64,000 bases of DNA from Lachnospiraceae bacterium (GCA_016283575.1 JAEEND010000018.1:1-64000), one strand, 5' to 3'. Counted from the first letter of the stretch, positions 17,273 to 27,544 are shown. The notes: generated from the sequence alone by a model not told the origin. Numbers and translations: made by a program.

Positions 17273-19369
17273 TTATTCTTCTTTAGCTTTCGCAAGTTCT
17301 TCCTGGAAGTTTGTGATGATACATCTTGTTCCTGGACGATATGCGTGGCCTCCGTAACTGTTTATTACATATGAGATTCCGGGATTACCCGTGATCATTA
17401 CGTCGCATACATTGTTTAAATTCATGCCCGGTACTTCGGGAACTCTCATGGCACAATATTCTTCCACTACAGCATCTCTGTTATAGGAATAAATACCGAT
17501 ACCATATGCATTATGCTTTTCAACATCGAGATTTACATAGTAGGAAGCAAAGCCGTTAACTTTTCCGTCTTCACTCTTCCATTCAGACTGTCTCGGAACA
17601 TCATAGGGAAGCTCACTCTGATAAAAGATAACTGTTCCGTTTTCTCCGTTCCATACTGTCTGATATTCCATGAAATGCTCAACCATAAGAGCATACATTG
17701 TTACATCATCGCCATTTACGATAATACCGTTCTTGGCATAATTCGCTGTCCATGAAACTCCGCTTCCGTGATCGGCTCTCCATACCCAGAGATTGTCACC
17801 TACGGTATTATTGCTGTTTATGATAACACAGGAATCAACTGAAGTATTATTATTGGTAACGCCACCTACGCGGAAGAAGGTATCATTTAATACTATGGGA
17901 TTTGCGGAATGGTCATTACTTGCGTTCGTTTCTCCGACTCTAAGTAAAGTTTCTGATTTTTCTTCCCAGGCATCGAATAACACCCCTGCAATTCTAACAC
18001 CGTCCACGTCTGCCACTTCCAATGCCACATTACCATTTACGGGTCTTAATGTGGCAAGTCCCATTCCAAGGAAGATTGTGTCGGGATTCTTAATTTCAAT
18101 TGCTTTGTCGGTTTTATAAATACCGGGAGTTAAAATAATATTCTTTCCGGATGCCAATGCTTCATTGATAGTATCTGCGGTATCAACACTTGCTTTCGCT
18201 ACATAAAATTCCGATAGATCGATGGACTTACCTTTATTTTCTTTCCAGGAAATACCCTTTGTATTATTTAATACGTCTGGTAAAAATACCTTGTATCCTT
18301 CTTCATCAAGATATATATATGGCTTTTCAGCCTGAATTGCAGTTTCTTCTACGGTTGTGTATTTTGTGGAAGGCCATGTTCCCTTGGGAGCCTTTCCTTC
18401 TTCAATACCTGCGAATACCATATTCCAGTTTTCGCCGGTCCACTTTGTCCAGTCGCAGTTTCTTGATAACCACTGCTGCTGGGAACCTGAATCCGTTACT
18501 CCTGTGATTACGGAATCGGATAAAAATCCGCCGCTGGACCATCCGCCATTATCATGTAAGTAAAGATTCCCGTGAATCTCCATACGACGCATAAATGTAG
18601 CCTGGGATACAGCCCACATAACCGTATTATCAACGGTCAGATTGGAAACGCCTCGCCAGAAGTTACAGGTTGCATTATGGTTTCCCGCATCGCCAAGCCA
18701 TGTGGCGGGACAATTGAAATTTGGAATAACGGTATCTGTGGGAATAAGTCCGAGACCCATAACATCCATATAGAATCCCATATTTAATTCGAGGGCTTCA
18801 TTGTAACTTCCGGGCTTAAACATAACAGAATAACGCTTATCTTCAAACTGCGCCATTTCCATGCGAAGGAACAATTTGTGAAGTTCTTCGTTGACGGCAT
18901 CAATATTATCCTTGGTGGAATATATTAAAGTATTCTCGCCGAAAATCTCATTTTCTTTTGAAAAAGGTGCGGAAAAATCACTTACCACATCTCCGTTTAC
19001 GGAAACAACTTTGAAATAGGGATATTTCTCGGTGATAACCGGTTCCTTCTTATTAAGCTTTTCGATCAATCTGTCAAGCTCCGATTCCTTAATGGAATTC
19101 TCGGTAATTGCTTTTTCCGTAATCTCGGTAAAAGAATCATTTAGTCTTGATTCACCCGCATAGATCCTGTAACCTGCAGCATCCGTAACCGCATCCCATG
19201 TTAAAACCCCATCTCCTTCTTCTTCCCTGAAAGAAAGACCGACGGGAGCGGAAAGCTCTGTAACTGCGGCACCTGATTCTGATTTTTTCACGGGATTCTT
19301 CCCTCCGCAGGCACAAAGTGCAATTGCCAATGCGCTGATTATCAAAAGTGAATGTAAATTCTTTTTCAT
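17273..19369 (-). CDS. Secreted beta-helix lipoprotein (actinobacterial 'adenylyl cyclase'-named family)
   Basis: A 698-residue lipoprotein (lipobox LCAC, Cys21). Residues about 40-145 look like a fibronectin type III-like module (GVLTWDAVTDAAGYRIYAG). The rest looks like a right-handed beta-helix, with signatures LFKPGSY-type, GWSSGGF, SGSQQQWLSRN and WRADHGSGVSW. These blocks recall a family of secreted proteins, common in Streptomyces and often annotated 'adenylyl cyclase' or 'coagulation factor 5/8 type' without support. I recognise them from memory, not from a search. A polysaccharide-active role is plausible. AGGAG lies 6 nt before the ATG; glgA ends 28 nt upstream. Confidence 0.75.
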   Translation of the reverse strand: MKKNLHSLLIISALAIALCACGGKNPVKKSESGAAVTELSAPVGLSFREEEGDGVLTWDAVTDAAGYRIYAGESRLNDSFTEITEKAITENSIKESELDRLIEKLNKKEPVITEKYPYFKVVSVNGDVVSDFSAPFSKENEIFGENTLIYSTKDNIDAVNEELHKLFLRMEMAQFEDKRYSVMFKPGSYNEALELNMGFYMDVMGLGLIPTDTVIPNFNCPATWLGDAGNHNATCNFWRGVSNLTVDNTVMWAVSQATFMRRMEIHGNLYLHDNGGWSSGGFLSDSVITGVTDSGSQQQWLSRNCDWTKWTGENWNMVFAGIEEGKAPKGTWPSTKYTTVEETAIQAEKPYIYLDEEGYKVFLPDVLNNTKGISWKENKGKSIDLSEFYVAKASVDTADTINEALASGKNIILTPGIYKTDKAIEIKNPDTIFLGMGLATLRPVNGNVALEVADVDGVRIAGVLFDAWEEKSETLLRVGETNASNDHSANPIVLNDTFFRVGGVTNNNTSVDSCVIINSNNTVGDNLWVWRADHGSGVSWTANYAKNGIIVNGDDVTMYALMVEHFMEYQTVWNGENGTVIFYQSELPYDVPRQSEWKSEDGKVNGFASYYVNLDVEKHNAYGIGIYSYNRDAVVEEYCAMRVPEVPGMNLNNVCDVMITGNPGISYVINSYGGHAYRPGTRCIITNFQEELAKAKEE

Positions 19370-19397
19370 GTAAAACTCCTATATACCCGGGATTATT

Positions 19398-20843
19398 CTA
19401 CCCTATCATCCAGTCGTACATTTCCTGATACTTTAATGCACTCTTCTTCCAGGAGAAGTCCTGCTCCATGGCTCTTTCCACCATGGCATTCCATTTACGC
19501 TTTTTATCGTAATATATCCTTTCGCAGTTACGTACGGTATAAAGCATTTCGTGAGCATTATAATTGGCGAAGCTGAAGCCCGTTCCCTTATTCTCATATT
19601 CGTTAAAGGGTTCTACGGTATCTCTCAGGCCACCGGTTTCACGGACAATGGGAATTGTTCCGTAATGAAGAGCTATAAGCTGACTCAAACCGCAGGGTTC
19701 AAAGAGTGATGGCATCAAAAATGCATCCGAAGCTCCGTAAACCTTATGGGCAAGCTCGTCTGAATAATAAATATTGGCAGAAACCTTATCGGGATACTTC
19801 CATGCGAAATGTCTGAACATGTTCTGGTAGCGTTCCTCACCGGTTCCTACTACCACGATCTGCACTCCGTCCTGGCAGAGTTCATCCATCATATATGCGA
19901 TAAGATCAAAGCCCTTCTGATCGGTGAGTCTTGATACGATACCGATCATCATGGTTTTCTTATCTTCCTTAAGTCCCAGCTCTTTTTGAAGAGCCAGCTT
20001 GTTCTTGACTTTTTCCGTTCTGAAATTTTCAATGTTAAAGGGATATTTAAGAGCCTTATCCTTCGCGGGATCGAACTCATCATAACTGATTCCGTTTACA
20101 ATACCTCTCAGATCATTAACTCTCGCAGCAAGAAGTCCGTTTAAGCCTTCGCCATAGAAGTCCGTCATGATCTCTTTTGCATATGTAGCGCTTACGGTTG
20201 TAATCGCATCAGCGAATACAAGCCCTCCCTTTAAGAGGTTTGCGTCCTTATATGATTCCATCTTATCGGAAGTGAAGTAGTATCCCGAAAGGCCGGTGAT
20301 ATTCTGCACTGCCTTAACATCCCAGCGTCCCTGGAATTTAAGATTATGTATCGTCATGATGCTCTTCATGCTCATAAAGAACATATCGCCCTGGAAACGC
20401 TCATGAAGATAAACAGGAATAAGACCTGTCTGCCAGTCATGACAATGAAGAATGTCGGGTTGGAAATTTATAAGGGGAAGGCATGATAATACAGCCTTTG
20501 AAAAATAAGCAAACTTTTCGATCTCAAAAAGAGGGTCTCCACAATAAGGTGAAGGTCCCGAGAAATAGTATTCGGAATCGATAAAATAGAAAGTAACCCC
20601 ATCAAGTTCCGTTGTAAGCACTCCCACATACTCATTCTTATAATTAAAATCCATATAAAAGTGAGTGAGATACTGAAGCTTGGACTTGAATTCTTCCTTC
20701 ATGCAGGCATATTTCGGTAAGATAACTCTCACATCAAAATATCTCTTATCAATGGACTTTGGAAGTGACCCCACCACGTCCGCAAGACCGCCGGTTTTGA
20801 TAAAAGGAATACATTCTGATGCTGCAAAAAGAATCTTTTTCAT
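19398..20843 (-). CDS. glgA: Glycogen synthase (ADP-glucose type, GT5)
   Basis: GlgA extends alpha-1,4-glucan from ADP-glucose. The 481-residue protein carries the KTGGLADVVGSLP motif near residue 18 that binds ADP-glucose, and the GT5 C-terminal motif FEPCGLSQLIALHYG with the catalytic Glu region followed by VRETGGLRDTV. GAGGA precedes the ATG. No other glg gene is nearby. The downstream lipoprotein gene may be cotranscribed. Confidence 0.96.
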   Translation of the reverse strand: MKKILFAASECIPFIKTGGLADVVGSLPKSIDKRYFDVRVILPKYACMKEEFKSKLQYLTHFYMDFNYKNEYVGVLTTELDGVTFYFIDSEYYFSGPSPYCGDPLFEIEKFAYFSKAVLSCLPLINFQPDILHCHDWQTGLIPVYLHERFQGDMFFMSMKSIMTIHNLKFQGRWDVKAVQNITGLSGYYFTSDKMESYKDANLLKGGLVFADAITTVSATYAKEIMTDFYGEGLNGLLAARVNDLRGIVNGISYDEFDPAKDKALKYPFNIENFRTEKVKNKLALQKELGLKEDKKTMMIGIVSRLTDQKGFDLIAYMMDELCQDGVQIVVVGTGEERYQNMFRHFAWKYPDKVSANIYYSDELAHKVYGASDAFLMPSLFEPCGLSQLIALHYGTIPIVRETGGLRDTVEPFNEYENKGTGFSFANYNAHEMLYTVRNCERIYYDKKRKWNAMVERAMEQDFSWKKSALKYQEMYDWMIG

Positions 20844-20914
20844 AAAATATCCTCTTTTTTCACATTATATTCTAACTATACCACATTTATTCCACAATAT
20901 ATAGTGTCATACTT

Positions 20915-22585
20915 TTATGAGCATGCTTCTTTTTTTAGTTCCCTTGCATTAAGCAATGCAGCCTCCGAAGGATTATCGGAGCCTAAGAGACGGGCAAGTT
21001 CTCTTATCTCTCCTTCTGCATCAAGAATGCTTATAACGGTTACGGTTTTATCACCGGAAACGAGTTTCTTTATTTCAAAGTGAGTATCCGCAGCTGCCGC
21101 AATCTGAGGAAGATGGGTTATTGTAATAACCTGATGTTCTTTAGATAAAAGCTTTAACTTCTTAGCAACTTCCCAGGCGGTCTTTCCGCTTATTCCGGCA
21201 TCTATTTCATCAAAGATAAGTGAGTCCACCCTGTCACGCTTTGCAAGTATTGTCTTGATCGCCAGCATGATTCTTGAAAGTTCACCGCCGGAGGCAACAT
21301 TCTTCATTTCACGAAGAGGTTCTCCCACATTGGTGGAAATCATAAATTCCACATCATCAAATCCTTTTCTTGAAATCCTTGTTTCATCCTTTATAATCTC
21401 AGCTTTAAAATTAACATTATTAAAGTTAAGCATCAGCAATTCGCCCGTGAGCTTTTCGGAAAACTCAACAGCGGCTTTTAATCTTAATTCATGAAGCTTT
21501 GTTGCCGCATCTAGATATGCTTTTTTACATTCTTTAATCTTTTCTTCTGCCTTAGCTAATGACTCTTCGATATTTTCAAGCTTATCGAGCAAGGTTCTTT
21601 TTTCTTCATAAGCCTCCAAAATATCAGGAATGCTCCGACCGAATTTCATCTTAAGATTATTTATTACATTAAGTCTTTCTTCAGTTCTTACAAAATCTTC
21701 TTCGGAAAAATCCAATGTATTAAGATAATCATTTATTTTAAATAAATAATCGCCAATAAGGCTTTCTGCTTCGGATAAGACATCCTTAACGGGATCTAAG
21801 GATTCATCATAGCCTGCGGCTCTTGATGCAGCCTGAAGGGATCTCTGGATCAGGCTTCCCGCATTATCGTTATCTTCCGCAGCAAGATAATTAACGGATT
21901 CATTTAAGAGAGCCATGATCTTTTCGGAAGACTGCATTCTTTTATAATCTTCTTCAAGTGTCTCATCTTCCCCTTCAATCAATGCAGCATCTTCTATTTC
22001 TTTACATTCATAGGAAAGTAAGCTTATCTCTCTGTCACTGCCCTGAGCCTTTTCTCTTAATTCGCTAAGTTCTTTTTCCGTAGCTTCATATTGAGCAGCG
22101 CATAAAGCCACCTTTTCAAGGGCAGGCTCTATTTCTTTTTGATAAAAAGCATCGATCATCTGAAGCTGCTTACTGTTTTTAAGAAGGGACTGATGTTCAT
22201 GCTGTCCGTGTATATCAATTAAGGCTGCGGCAAGTTCTTTTACCGTACCTGCCGTAACCGTTTCACCGTTTATTCTGTATATGCTTTTTGTGGGTGTGAT
22301 CTTTCTTGAAATGAATAAAGAATCTTCGGAATCCGAAATGTCCATATCCGATAAAAGCTTTTTTATTTCTGCATCTACGCTGAAATCAAGCTCCACAAGA
22401 GCTTCCGATGCCCCCGTGCGGATAATATCTCCCTCGGCTCTTTGCCCAAGAGCCAGATTAACGGAACCGATAAGTATGGATTTACCGGCACCTGTTTCAC
22501 CGGTAAGAATGTTTAACCCCTTGGAAAAATTAATCTCGCATTCTTCTATCAGCGCAAGATTCTTAACATGTAAATAATTTAACAT
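20915..22585 (-). CDS. recN: DNA repair protein RecN
   Basis: RecN is an SMC-like ATPase that acts early at double-strand breaks. The 556-residue protein has Walker A GETGAGKS (about residues 31-38), long coiled-coil arms and the C-terminal ABC signature SGGELSRIMLA with Walker B SLIFDEID. Last gene of the long Asp23-to-recN run; 51 nt separate it from argR. I see no clean LexA box directly in front. Confidence 0.96.
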   Translation of the reverse strand: MLNYLHVKNLALIEECEINFSKGLNILTGETGAGKSILIGSVNLALGQRAEGDIIRTGASEALVELDFSVDAEIKKLLSDMDISDSEDSLFISRKITPTKSIYRINGETVTAGTVKELAAALIDIHGQHEHQSLLKNSKQLQMIDAFYQKEIEPALEKVALCAAQYEATEKELSELREKAQGSDREISLLSYECKEIEDAALIEGEDETLEEDYKRMQSSEKIMALLNESVNYLAAEDNDNAGSLIQRSLQAASRAAGYDESLDPVKDVLSEAESLIGDYLFKINDYLNTLDFSEEDFVRTEERLNVINNLKMKFGRSIPDILEAYEEKRTLLDKLENIEESLAKAEEKIKECKKAYLDAATKLHELRLKAAVEFSEKLTGELLMLNFNNVNFKAEIIKDETRISRKGFDDVEFMISTNVGEPLREMKNVASGGELSRIMLAIKTILAKRDRVDSLIFDEIDAGISGKTAWEVAKKLKLLSKEHQVITITHLPQIAAAADTHFEIKKLVSGDKTVTVISILDAEGEIRELARLLGSDNPSEAALLNARELKKEACS

Positions 22586-22627
22586 ATTACTCCGATCGAA
22601 TTTTCTCCCGTATTACCAATTCCCCAC

Positions 22628-22654
22628 AGAATTCGTTATTCCCCCACGAATTCT
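22628..22654 (-). repeat. 8-bp inverted repeat at the argR 3' end
   Basis: AGAATTCG (22628-22635), 11-nt spacer, CGAATTCT (22647-22654), spanning the argR stop codon. No T run follows, so it is a possible intercistronic RNA hairpin rather than a terminator. Confidence 0.45.
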
Positions 22655-23088
22655 TTGATCTTAACAAGAAGCTTTTCCGCATCCTCTTTGGTGCGGATCG
22701 CCATCATAATGGTATCGTCACCGGCAATGGAGCCTACGACTTCGCCAAATTCCATGGCATCCACTGCGGCAGCCACAGCCATGGCCATACCGCCGACCGT
22801 TTTAAGTACAAGAATATTCTGTGCTATATCAATGGATACAAATCCATCCTTAAGAACTCTCTTGTATTTAGCATCCAAATTGTGATCTGTTTCTTTTTCC
22901 GCCACATATTTCTGATGACCGTTTCCGAGATTTTTCTTGTAAAGATGAAGCATCCGGATATCTCTCGAAACGGTGGCCTGTGTTACGGAAAAGCCGGCAT
23001 CCGATAATTTCTGGGCCAGGTCTTCCTGAGTCTCGATTTCGTAATTCTCGATAAGTGAAAGTATCATTTCATGTCGGTCGTTTTTCAT
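22636..23088 (-). CDS. argR: Arginine repressor ArgR
   Basis: A 150-residue arginine-responsive regulator. An N-terminal winged helix (residues about 1-70, including AGFSVTQATVSRDIR) is followed by the C-terminal oligomerisation and arginine-binding domain with SIAGDDTIMMAIR. The position between nadK and recN is conserved in Clostridia. No arginine genes lie in this window. Confidence 0.95.
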   Translation of the reverse strand: MKNDRHEMILSLIENYEIETQEDLAQKLSDAGFSVTQATVSRDIRMLHLYKKNLGNGHQKYVAEKETDHNLDAKYKRVLKDGFVSIDIAQNILVLKTVGGMAMAVAAAVDAMEFGEVVGSIAGDDTIMMAIRTKEDAEKLLVKIKEFVGE

Positions 23089-23106
23089 GCATAATCCCCT
23101 ATGGTT

Positions 23107-23964
23107 TTAATCTGTCATCTTCTGATGCAACACTTCTAAGAAACTTATTTTATTGAGCTTTATGATCCTTGTGCGCTTCTCGGCTTTGTGGAGCACAATG
23201 GTATCACCGGTCTCTATATCAAAATGCGCAGCGCCGTCACTCATGGCAAAAGCATTTTCCACGCCGCCGGCCTTGGCATCTTTGATCTCAATAATCACTT
23301 CGTCCTCTGCAGCCAAAATAATGCTTCTTGAATTAATGGTATGAGGACAGATCGGAGTAAGTACGATCAGATCCGCAAAAGGCTCTACAATGGGGCCGCC
23401 TGCAGAAAGATTGTATCCTGTGGAACCGGTGGGAGTCGAAACAAGAATACCGTCGGCGCTGTAGGATTTTAAAAACTGACCGTTTACATATACATCAAAA
23501 TGAATTGCTCTGAAGGGCTGTGACTTTAAAACCGCAATATCATTTAAAGCCATGGTATTGCCGATAAGCTTGGAACCACGTATGATATTCCCTTCAAGCA
23601 TCATTCTTTCTTCAATTCCGAAGTCTCCCGCGAGGAGCTTGCTTAAAGAATGAATGACGGAGCTCTGGTCAACTTCCGCAAGATATCCGAGAGTTCCGAG
23701 ATTAACACCAAGCAAAGGTATTTCCTGATCCACGTAATCTCTGGCAGCTCTGAGCATTGTTCCGTCGCCGCCGAGCACTATTACCGCATCGGGCTTCTCT
23801 CCATCATCAAAAGTAATGGGCATTTCCTTACCGTAGATTTTTTCGTCATCCATTACTTCCACATCTACGATCTTTCCGTTACTCTCAAGAAAATCCTTTA
23901 TCTTATCGGTCAAGACAAAGCCCTTGTCCTTGGATTCATTTGTACGTACAAGAAACCTATTCAT
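23107..23964 (-). CDS. nadK: NAD kinase
   Basis: NadK phosphorylates NAD to NADP. The 285-residue protein has GGDGTMLRAA with the catalytic Asp, and the conserved TPTGSTGYNLSAGGPI segment. 12 nt separate it from tlyA. Part of the conserved dxs-tlyA-nadK-argR-recN order. Confidence 0.96.
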   Translation of the reverse strand: MNRFLVRTNESKDKGFVLTDKIKDFLESNGKIVDVEVMDDEKIYGKEMPITFDDGEKPDAVIVLGGDGTMLRAARDYVDQEIPLLGVNLGTLGYLAEVDQSSVIHSLSKLLAGDFGIEERMMLEGNIIRGSKLIGNTMALNDIAVLKSQPFRAIHFDVYVNGQFLKSYSADGILVSTPTGSTGYNLSAGGPIVEPFADLIVLTPICPHTINSRSIILAAEDEVIIEIKDAKAGGVENAFAMSDGAAHFDIETGDTIVLHKAEKRTRIIKLNKISFLEVLHQKMTD

Positions 23965-23976
23965 ACTTCCTCCGGT

Positions 23977-24774
23977 TTAATCAAGCTCTTCATGAGCCTT
24001 ATTAACTACATCTTCAATATTATATTCTATGGCATTTCCCTGTCCCTTTTCAAGGAAAAGAAGATATTCAATATTACCTTCCGGTCCCTTTACGGGAGAA
24101 TAATCAAGACCCTTAATGGTAAAACCTACAGTCTTTGCATATTCCGTTACTTTATATATTACATCCTGATGGACTTTTTTGTCACGAACTACGCCTTTTT
24201 TTCCTACTTCTTCTCTTCCGGCTTCAAACTGGGGCTTAATAAGCACCACCATTTCCGCGCCGGGTTCGATTATATTGACTGCAGGCTCAAGTATTTTTGT
24301 AAGAGAGATAAAAGAAACATCACAGCTTGCAAAGTCAACTGCTTCAGGAATGTTTTCCTTGGTCACAAATCTGAAATTGGTCTTCTCCATGCATATGACA
24401 CGTTCGTCATTTCTCAAGCTCCATGCGAGCTGTCCGTGACCTACGTCAATGGAATAGACCTTAACCGCGCCGTTCTGTAACATGCAGTCCGTAAAGCCGC
24501 CGGTGGAAGCGCCTATATCCATACAGGTCTTACCCTTCAGATCGATAGGGAAAACCTGAAGCGCTTTTTCCAGTTTAAGACCTCCGCGACTTACATACTT
24601 AAGCTTTACGCCCCGGACTTCGATATTCGCTTTTTCAGGGTCAAAGGTGGAACCCGCCTTATCTTCCCTCTGACCGTTTACAAAAACATCTCCCGCCATG
24701 ATAACGGTTTTTGCTTTTTCACGGGAAGGAGCAAGGCCTCTTTCCACCAATAATACATCAAGTCTTTCTTTCAT
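23977..24774 (-). CDS. tlyA: TlyA family rRNA 2'-O-methyltransferase
   Basis: A 265-residue protein with an N-terminal S4 RNA-binding domain (MKERLDVLLVERGLAPSREK) and an FtsJ-like SAM-dependent methyltransferase domain (DIGASTGGFTDCML). Studied members methylate 16S and/or 23S rRNA; many are annotated as hemolysin A. It is 2 nt from the dxs stop, so tightly coupled. Confidence 0.93.
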   Translation of the reverse strand: MKERLDVLLVERGLAPSREKAKTVIMAGDVFVNGQREDKAGSTFDPEKANIEVRGVKLKYVSRGGLKLEKALQVFPIDLKGKTCMDIGASTGGFTDCMLQNGAVKVYSIDVGHGQLAWSLRNDERVICMEKTNFRFVTKENIPEAVDFASCDVSFISLTKILEPAVNIIEPGAEMVVLIKPQFEAGREEVGKKGVVRDKKVHQDVIYKVTEYAKTVGFTIKGLDYSPVKGPEGNIEYLLFLEKGQGNAIEYNIEDVVNKAHEELD

Positions 24775-24776
24775 AA

Positions 24777-26639
24777 TTATTTTAAACTCTTGATTATTCT
24801 GTCGAAAATGGAGTCGGCATCTATGCCGATCTCTTTCTTAAGAGCATCAACATTTCCATGCTCCACATATTCATCGGGAATACCGATATTAAGAAAATCA
24901 ACATTTAATCCGTCTTCGTTTATAAAATCAAGCACATGCTCTCCGAATCCGCCGCTGATTACATTTTCTTCCAGCGTCACTATCAGATCGTGCTTTGAAG
25001 CTAAAAATCTTACCATATCTTCATCTATGGGCTTTGCGAATCTTGCATTTACAAGTGAACACGGGATACCCTCGGATTTAAGGCGTTCTCTCACTTCTTC
25101 ACCGGTTTTTACCATGGATCCTAAACAAAGAAGGGCTACTCCCGATTCATCATAAATAAGTTCAGCCTTACCTCTTTCCACCGGAGCTCTGTATTCTTCA
25201 AGCCCCGCGTAGGCCGTGCCTCTCGGGTATCTTATTGCGACAGCGCCTTCGGCGGCAACCGCATACTTAAGCATGTCGGACAATTCCCATTTATTTTTGG
25301 GAGCAAGGATCTCAATATTGGGTATTGATGATAAGAAGGAAATATCAAAAATCCCCTGGTGAGTTTCACCGTCTGCTCCTACCAGACCTGCTCTGTCTAT
25401 GGCAAATACCACATGAAGATTCTGTAAGCATACATCATGGATTATCTGATCATATGCTCTCTGTAAAAAAGAAGAATAAATGCATACAACGGGCTTTAAT
25501 CCGCCTGCTGCAAGACCTGCGGCAAAGGTTACCGCATGTTCTTCCGCTATTCCGACATCAAAGAATCTGTCGGGGTATGTGATCCTGAATCTCTTAAGAC
25601 CTGTGCCATCAGGCATGGCAGCCGTTATGGCGCATACATCCTTTTCCCTTTCTCCCATCTTTACCATACAGGTAGAAAAGATATCCGTATAAGAAGAAGC
25701 GGTCTTGGGGGACTTAGGAAGTCCCGTTGCTATTTCGAAGGGCTCTGCACCATGGAATCTTGCAGGATGCTTTTCTGCCGGAGCAAATCCCTTACCTTTT
25801 TTGGTGATCAAATGAACGACCACGGGGCCTTTGATCCTTTTAGCATCACTTAAAGCATTCATGATATTTCGAATGTTGTGACCGTCCACGGGACCAAGAT
25901 AGGTAATACCCATGTTTTCAAAGAACATGCCGGGAACCACAAGGCTCTTTACGGTACTCTTTGCTTTTCTGATACCCTTAACAACTTCTTCACCGCCGGG
26001 AATATTCATTAAGCGGTTAAATACATTTTCTTTCAGCTCAAGATATGTATTGGCAGTTCTTATATCATTAAGATACTTGCTGATACCGCCCACATTTTCT
26101 GAAATGGACATGTTATTGTCATTAAGTATCACGATGTAGTTGGTCTTAAGCTTTGAAGCATTATTTAATGCTTCATAAGCCATACCGCCGGTAAGTGAAC
26201 CGTCTCCGATAACGGAAACAACTGTATAATCTTCGCCCTTTAATTCTCTCGCCTTAACATATCCGAGGCCTGCTGAAATTGAAGTTGAGCTGTGTCCCGT
26301 ATTAAAGCTGTCGCAGGGACTCTCATTTCTCTTGGGGAAGCCCGCCATACCCTTGTATTTTCTAAGGGTTTCAAAGCCTTCGCGTCTTCCCGTAAGAAGC
26401 TTATGCGTGTATGACTGATGTCCCACATCCCAGATGATCTTATCATTGGGCAGATTTAAAGATAAGTGAAGCGCCATGGTAAGTTCAACGGTTCCAAGGT
26501 TTGAACCTAAATGTCCGCCGGTCTTACTGATGGTTTCAATAAGAAAGTCCCTTATTTCATCAGCAAGTACGGGCCACTTGTCTTCGGGTATCTTCTTTAT
26601 GTCATTTTCTTTTTTTATTTCATCAAGATATCTATACAT
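24777..26639 (-). CDS. dxs: 1-deoxy-D-xylulose-5-phosphate synthase
   Basis: Dxs condenses pyruvate and glyceraldehyde 3-phosphate, the first step of the MEP isoprenoid pathway. The 620-residue protein has the thiamine diphosphate-binding motif GDGSLTGGMAYEALN...NDNNMS, the transketolase-like central domain and the C-terminal transketolase domain. It overlaps the prenyl synthase stop by 1 nt, placing the first MEP step and the allylic chain-elongation step in one transcript. Confidence 0.97.
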   Translation of the reverse strand: MYRYLDEIKKENDIKKIPEDKWPVLADEIRDFLIETISKTGGHLGSNLGTVELTMALHLSLNLPNDKIIWDVGHQSYTHKLLTGRREGFETLRKYKGMAGFPKRNESPCDSFNTGHSSTSISAGLGYVKARELKGEDYTVVSVIGDGSLTGGMAYEALNNASKLKTNYIVILNDNNMSISENVGGISKYLNDIRTANTYLELKENVFNRLMNIPGGEEVVKGIRKAKSTVKSLVVPGMFFENMGITYLGPVDGHNIRNIMNALSDAKRIKGPVVVHLITKKGKGFAPAEKHPARFHGAEPFEIATGLPKSPKTASSYTDIFSTCMVKMGEREKDVCAITAAMPDGTGLKRFRITYPDRFFDVGIAEEHAVTFAAGLAAGGLKPVVCIYSSFLQRAYDQIIHDVCLQNLHVVFAIDRAGLVGADGETHQGIFDISFLSSIPNIEILAPKNKWELSDMLKYAVAAEGAVAIRYPRGTAYAGLEEYRAPVERGKAELIYDESGVALLCLGSMVKTGEEVRERLKSEGIPCSLVNARFAKPIDEDMVRFLASKHDLIVTLEENVISGGFGEHVLDFINEDGLNVDFLNIGIPDEYVEHGNVDALKKEIGIDADSIFDRIIKSLK

Positions 26640-27544
26640 TACTTATTCCTATGCACAAGGTTTTCAACCAATTCTTCAAGGAAGGGGTTCTTTACGGTAA
26701 AAGAACTCAAAATATTAAGGGCATCTTCGGAATATGCTTCCACATCTTCCTTGGCTTTATCCATGCCAAAAAGAGTCACGTAGGTTTCTTTGCCGTTTTC
26801 TTCATCGGAGCCTATGTCTTTACCCAGCTCTTCAAAAGAACCTTCAACATCAAGAATATCATCCCTTATCTGGAAGGCGATACCGATCTTTGTAGCTGCT
26901 TCTTCCAGTCTTTTAACATCCTCATCTGATGCTCCGGCCAAAATACCGCCGATCATCATGGAAGCTTCGATCAAAGCCGCTGTTTTATTTTTATGAATAA
27001 AAAGCAAATCTTCTTTTGTCAGAAGTCTGTTGGTCTTTTCGCTCTTTACATCCAGAGCCTGACCGCCGACCATGCCGAAAATACCGGCTTTCTTCGACAG
27101 AACCTTTAAAGCCTTGGCACATTTAACGGGGTCTTTTGTGTGTTTAAAGGAACTGATCGCAACTTCGTATGCGTAGTTAAGAAGACCGTCTCCCGCAAGA
27201 AGTGCCGTGTCTTCACCGAATACTGCATGAGTTGTCCTTCTTCCCCTTCTGTATTCATCATTATCTATGCAGGGCATATCATCATGAACCAGCGAATATG
27301 AATGGATTAGTTCGATGGCTGCCATGAACTGTGGAAGCTCAGGAGCGTCGCCAAGAAAGAGACGGCTGGTTTCCTCCATAAGAATGGGGCGAAGTCTCTT
27401 ACCGGGGTTCAGGGCACTGTATCTCATGGCGGTAAGAAGGTCATTGGCCTTTCCCGCGTCGATATCAAGAACGCCCTCCAAAAGAGTTTCAACCTTTTTT
27501 ACTCTCTCACTTAATTCATCATTGAAATACACTTTCCTCACCAT
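26639..27544 (-). CDS. ispA: Polyprenyl (farnesyl/geranyl) diphosphate synthase
   Basis: A 301-residue trans-prenyltransferase. Both Asp-rich motifs are present: DDMPCIDND (first) and the second in QIRDDILDVEG; GGQALD is also conserved. The residues before the first motif (YSLVH) fit a short-chain synthase. It overlaps xseB by 26 nt. The start at 27544 has only a weak ribosome binding site, so a nearby internal start is possible. Confidence 0.93.
   Translation of the reverse strand: MVRKVYFNDELSERVKKVETLLEGVLDIDAGKANDLLTAMRYSALNPGKRLRPILMEETSRLFLGDAPELPQFMAAIELIHSYSLVHDDMPCIDNDEYRRGRRTTHAVFGEDTALLAGDGLLNYAYEVAISSFKHTKDPVKCAKALKVLSKKAGIFGMVGGQALDVKSEKTNRLLTKEDLLFIHKNKTAALIEASMMIGGILAGASDEDVKRLEEAATKIGIAFQIRDDILDVEGSFEELGKDIGSDEENGKETYVTLFGMDKAKEDVEAYSEDALNILSSFTVKNPFLEELVENLVHRNK

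Noticed and set aside
17273..19369. Adenylyl cyclase function for the beta-helix lipoprotein
   Set aside because: No cyclase catalytic motif; the name in some databases seems to be carried over by mistake.
23650..24480. 276-codon open frame on the plus strand
   Set aside because: It lies wholly opposite nadK and tlyA, has no ribosome binding site or recognisable domain, and is a shadow of those genes.
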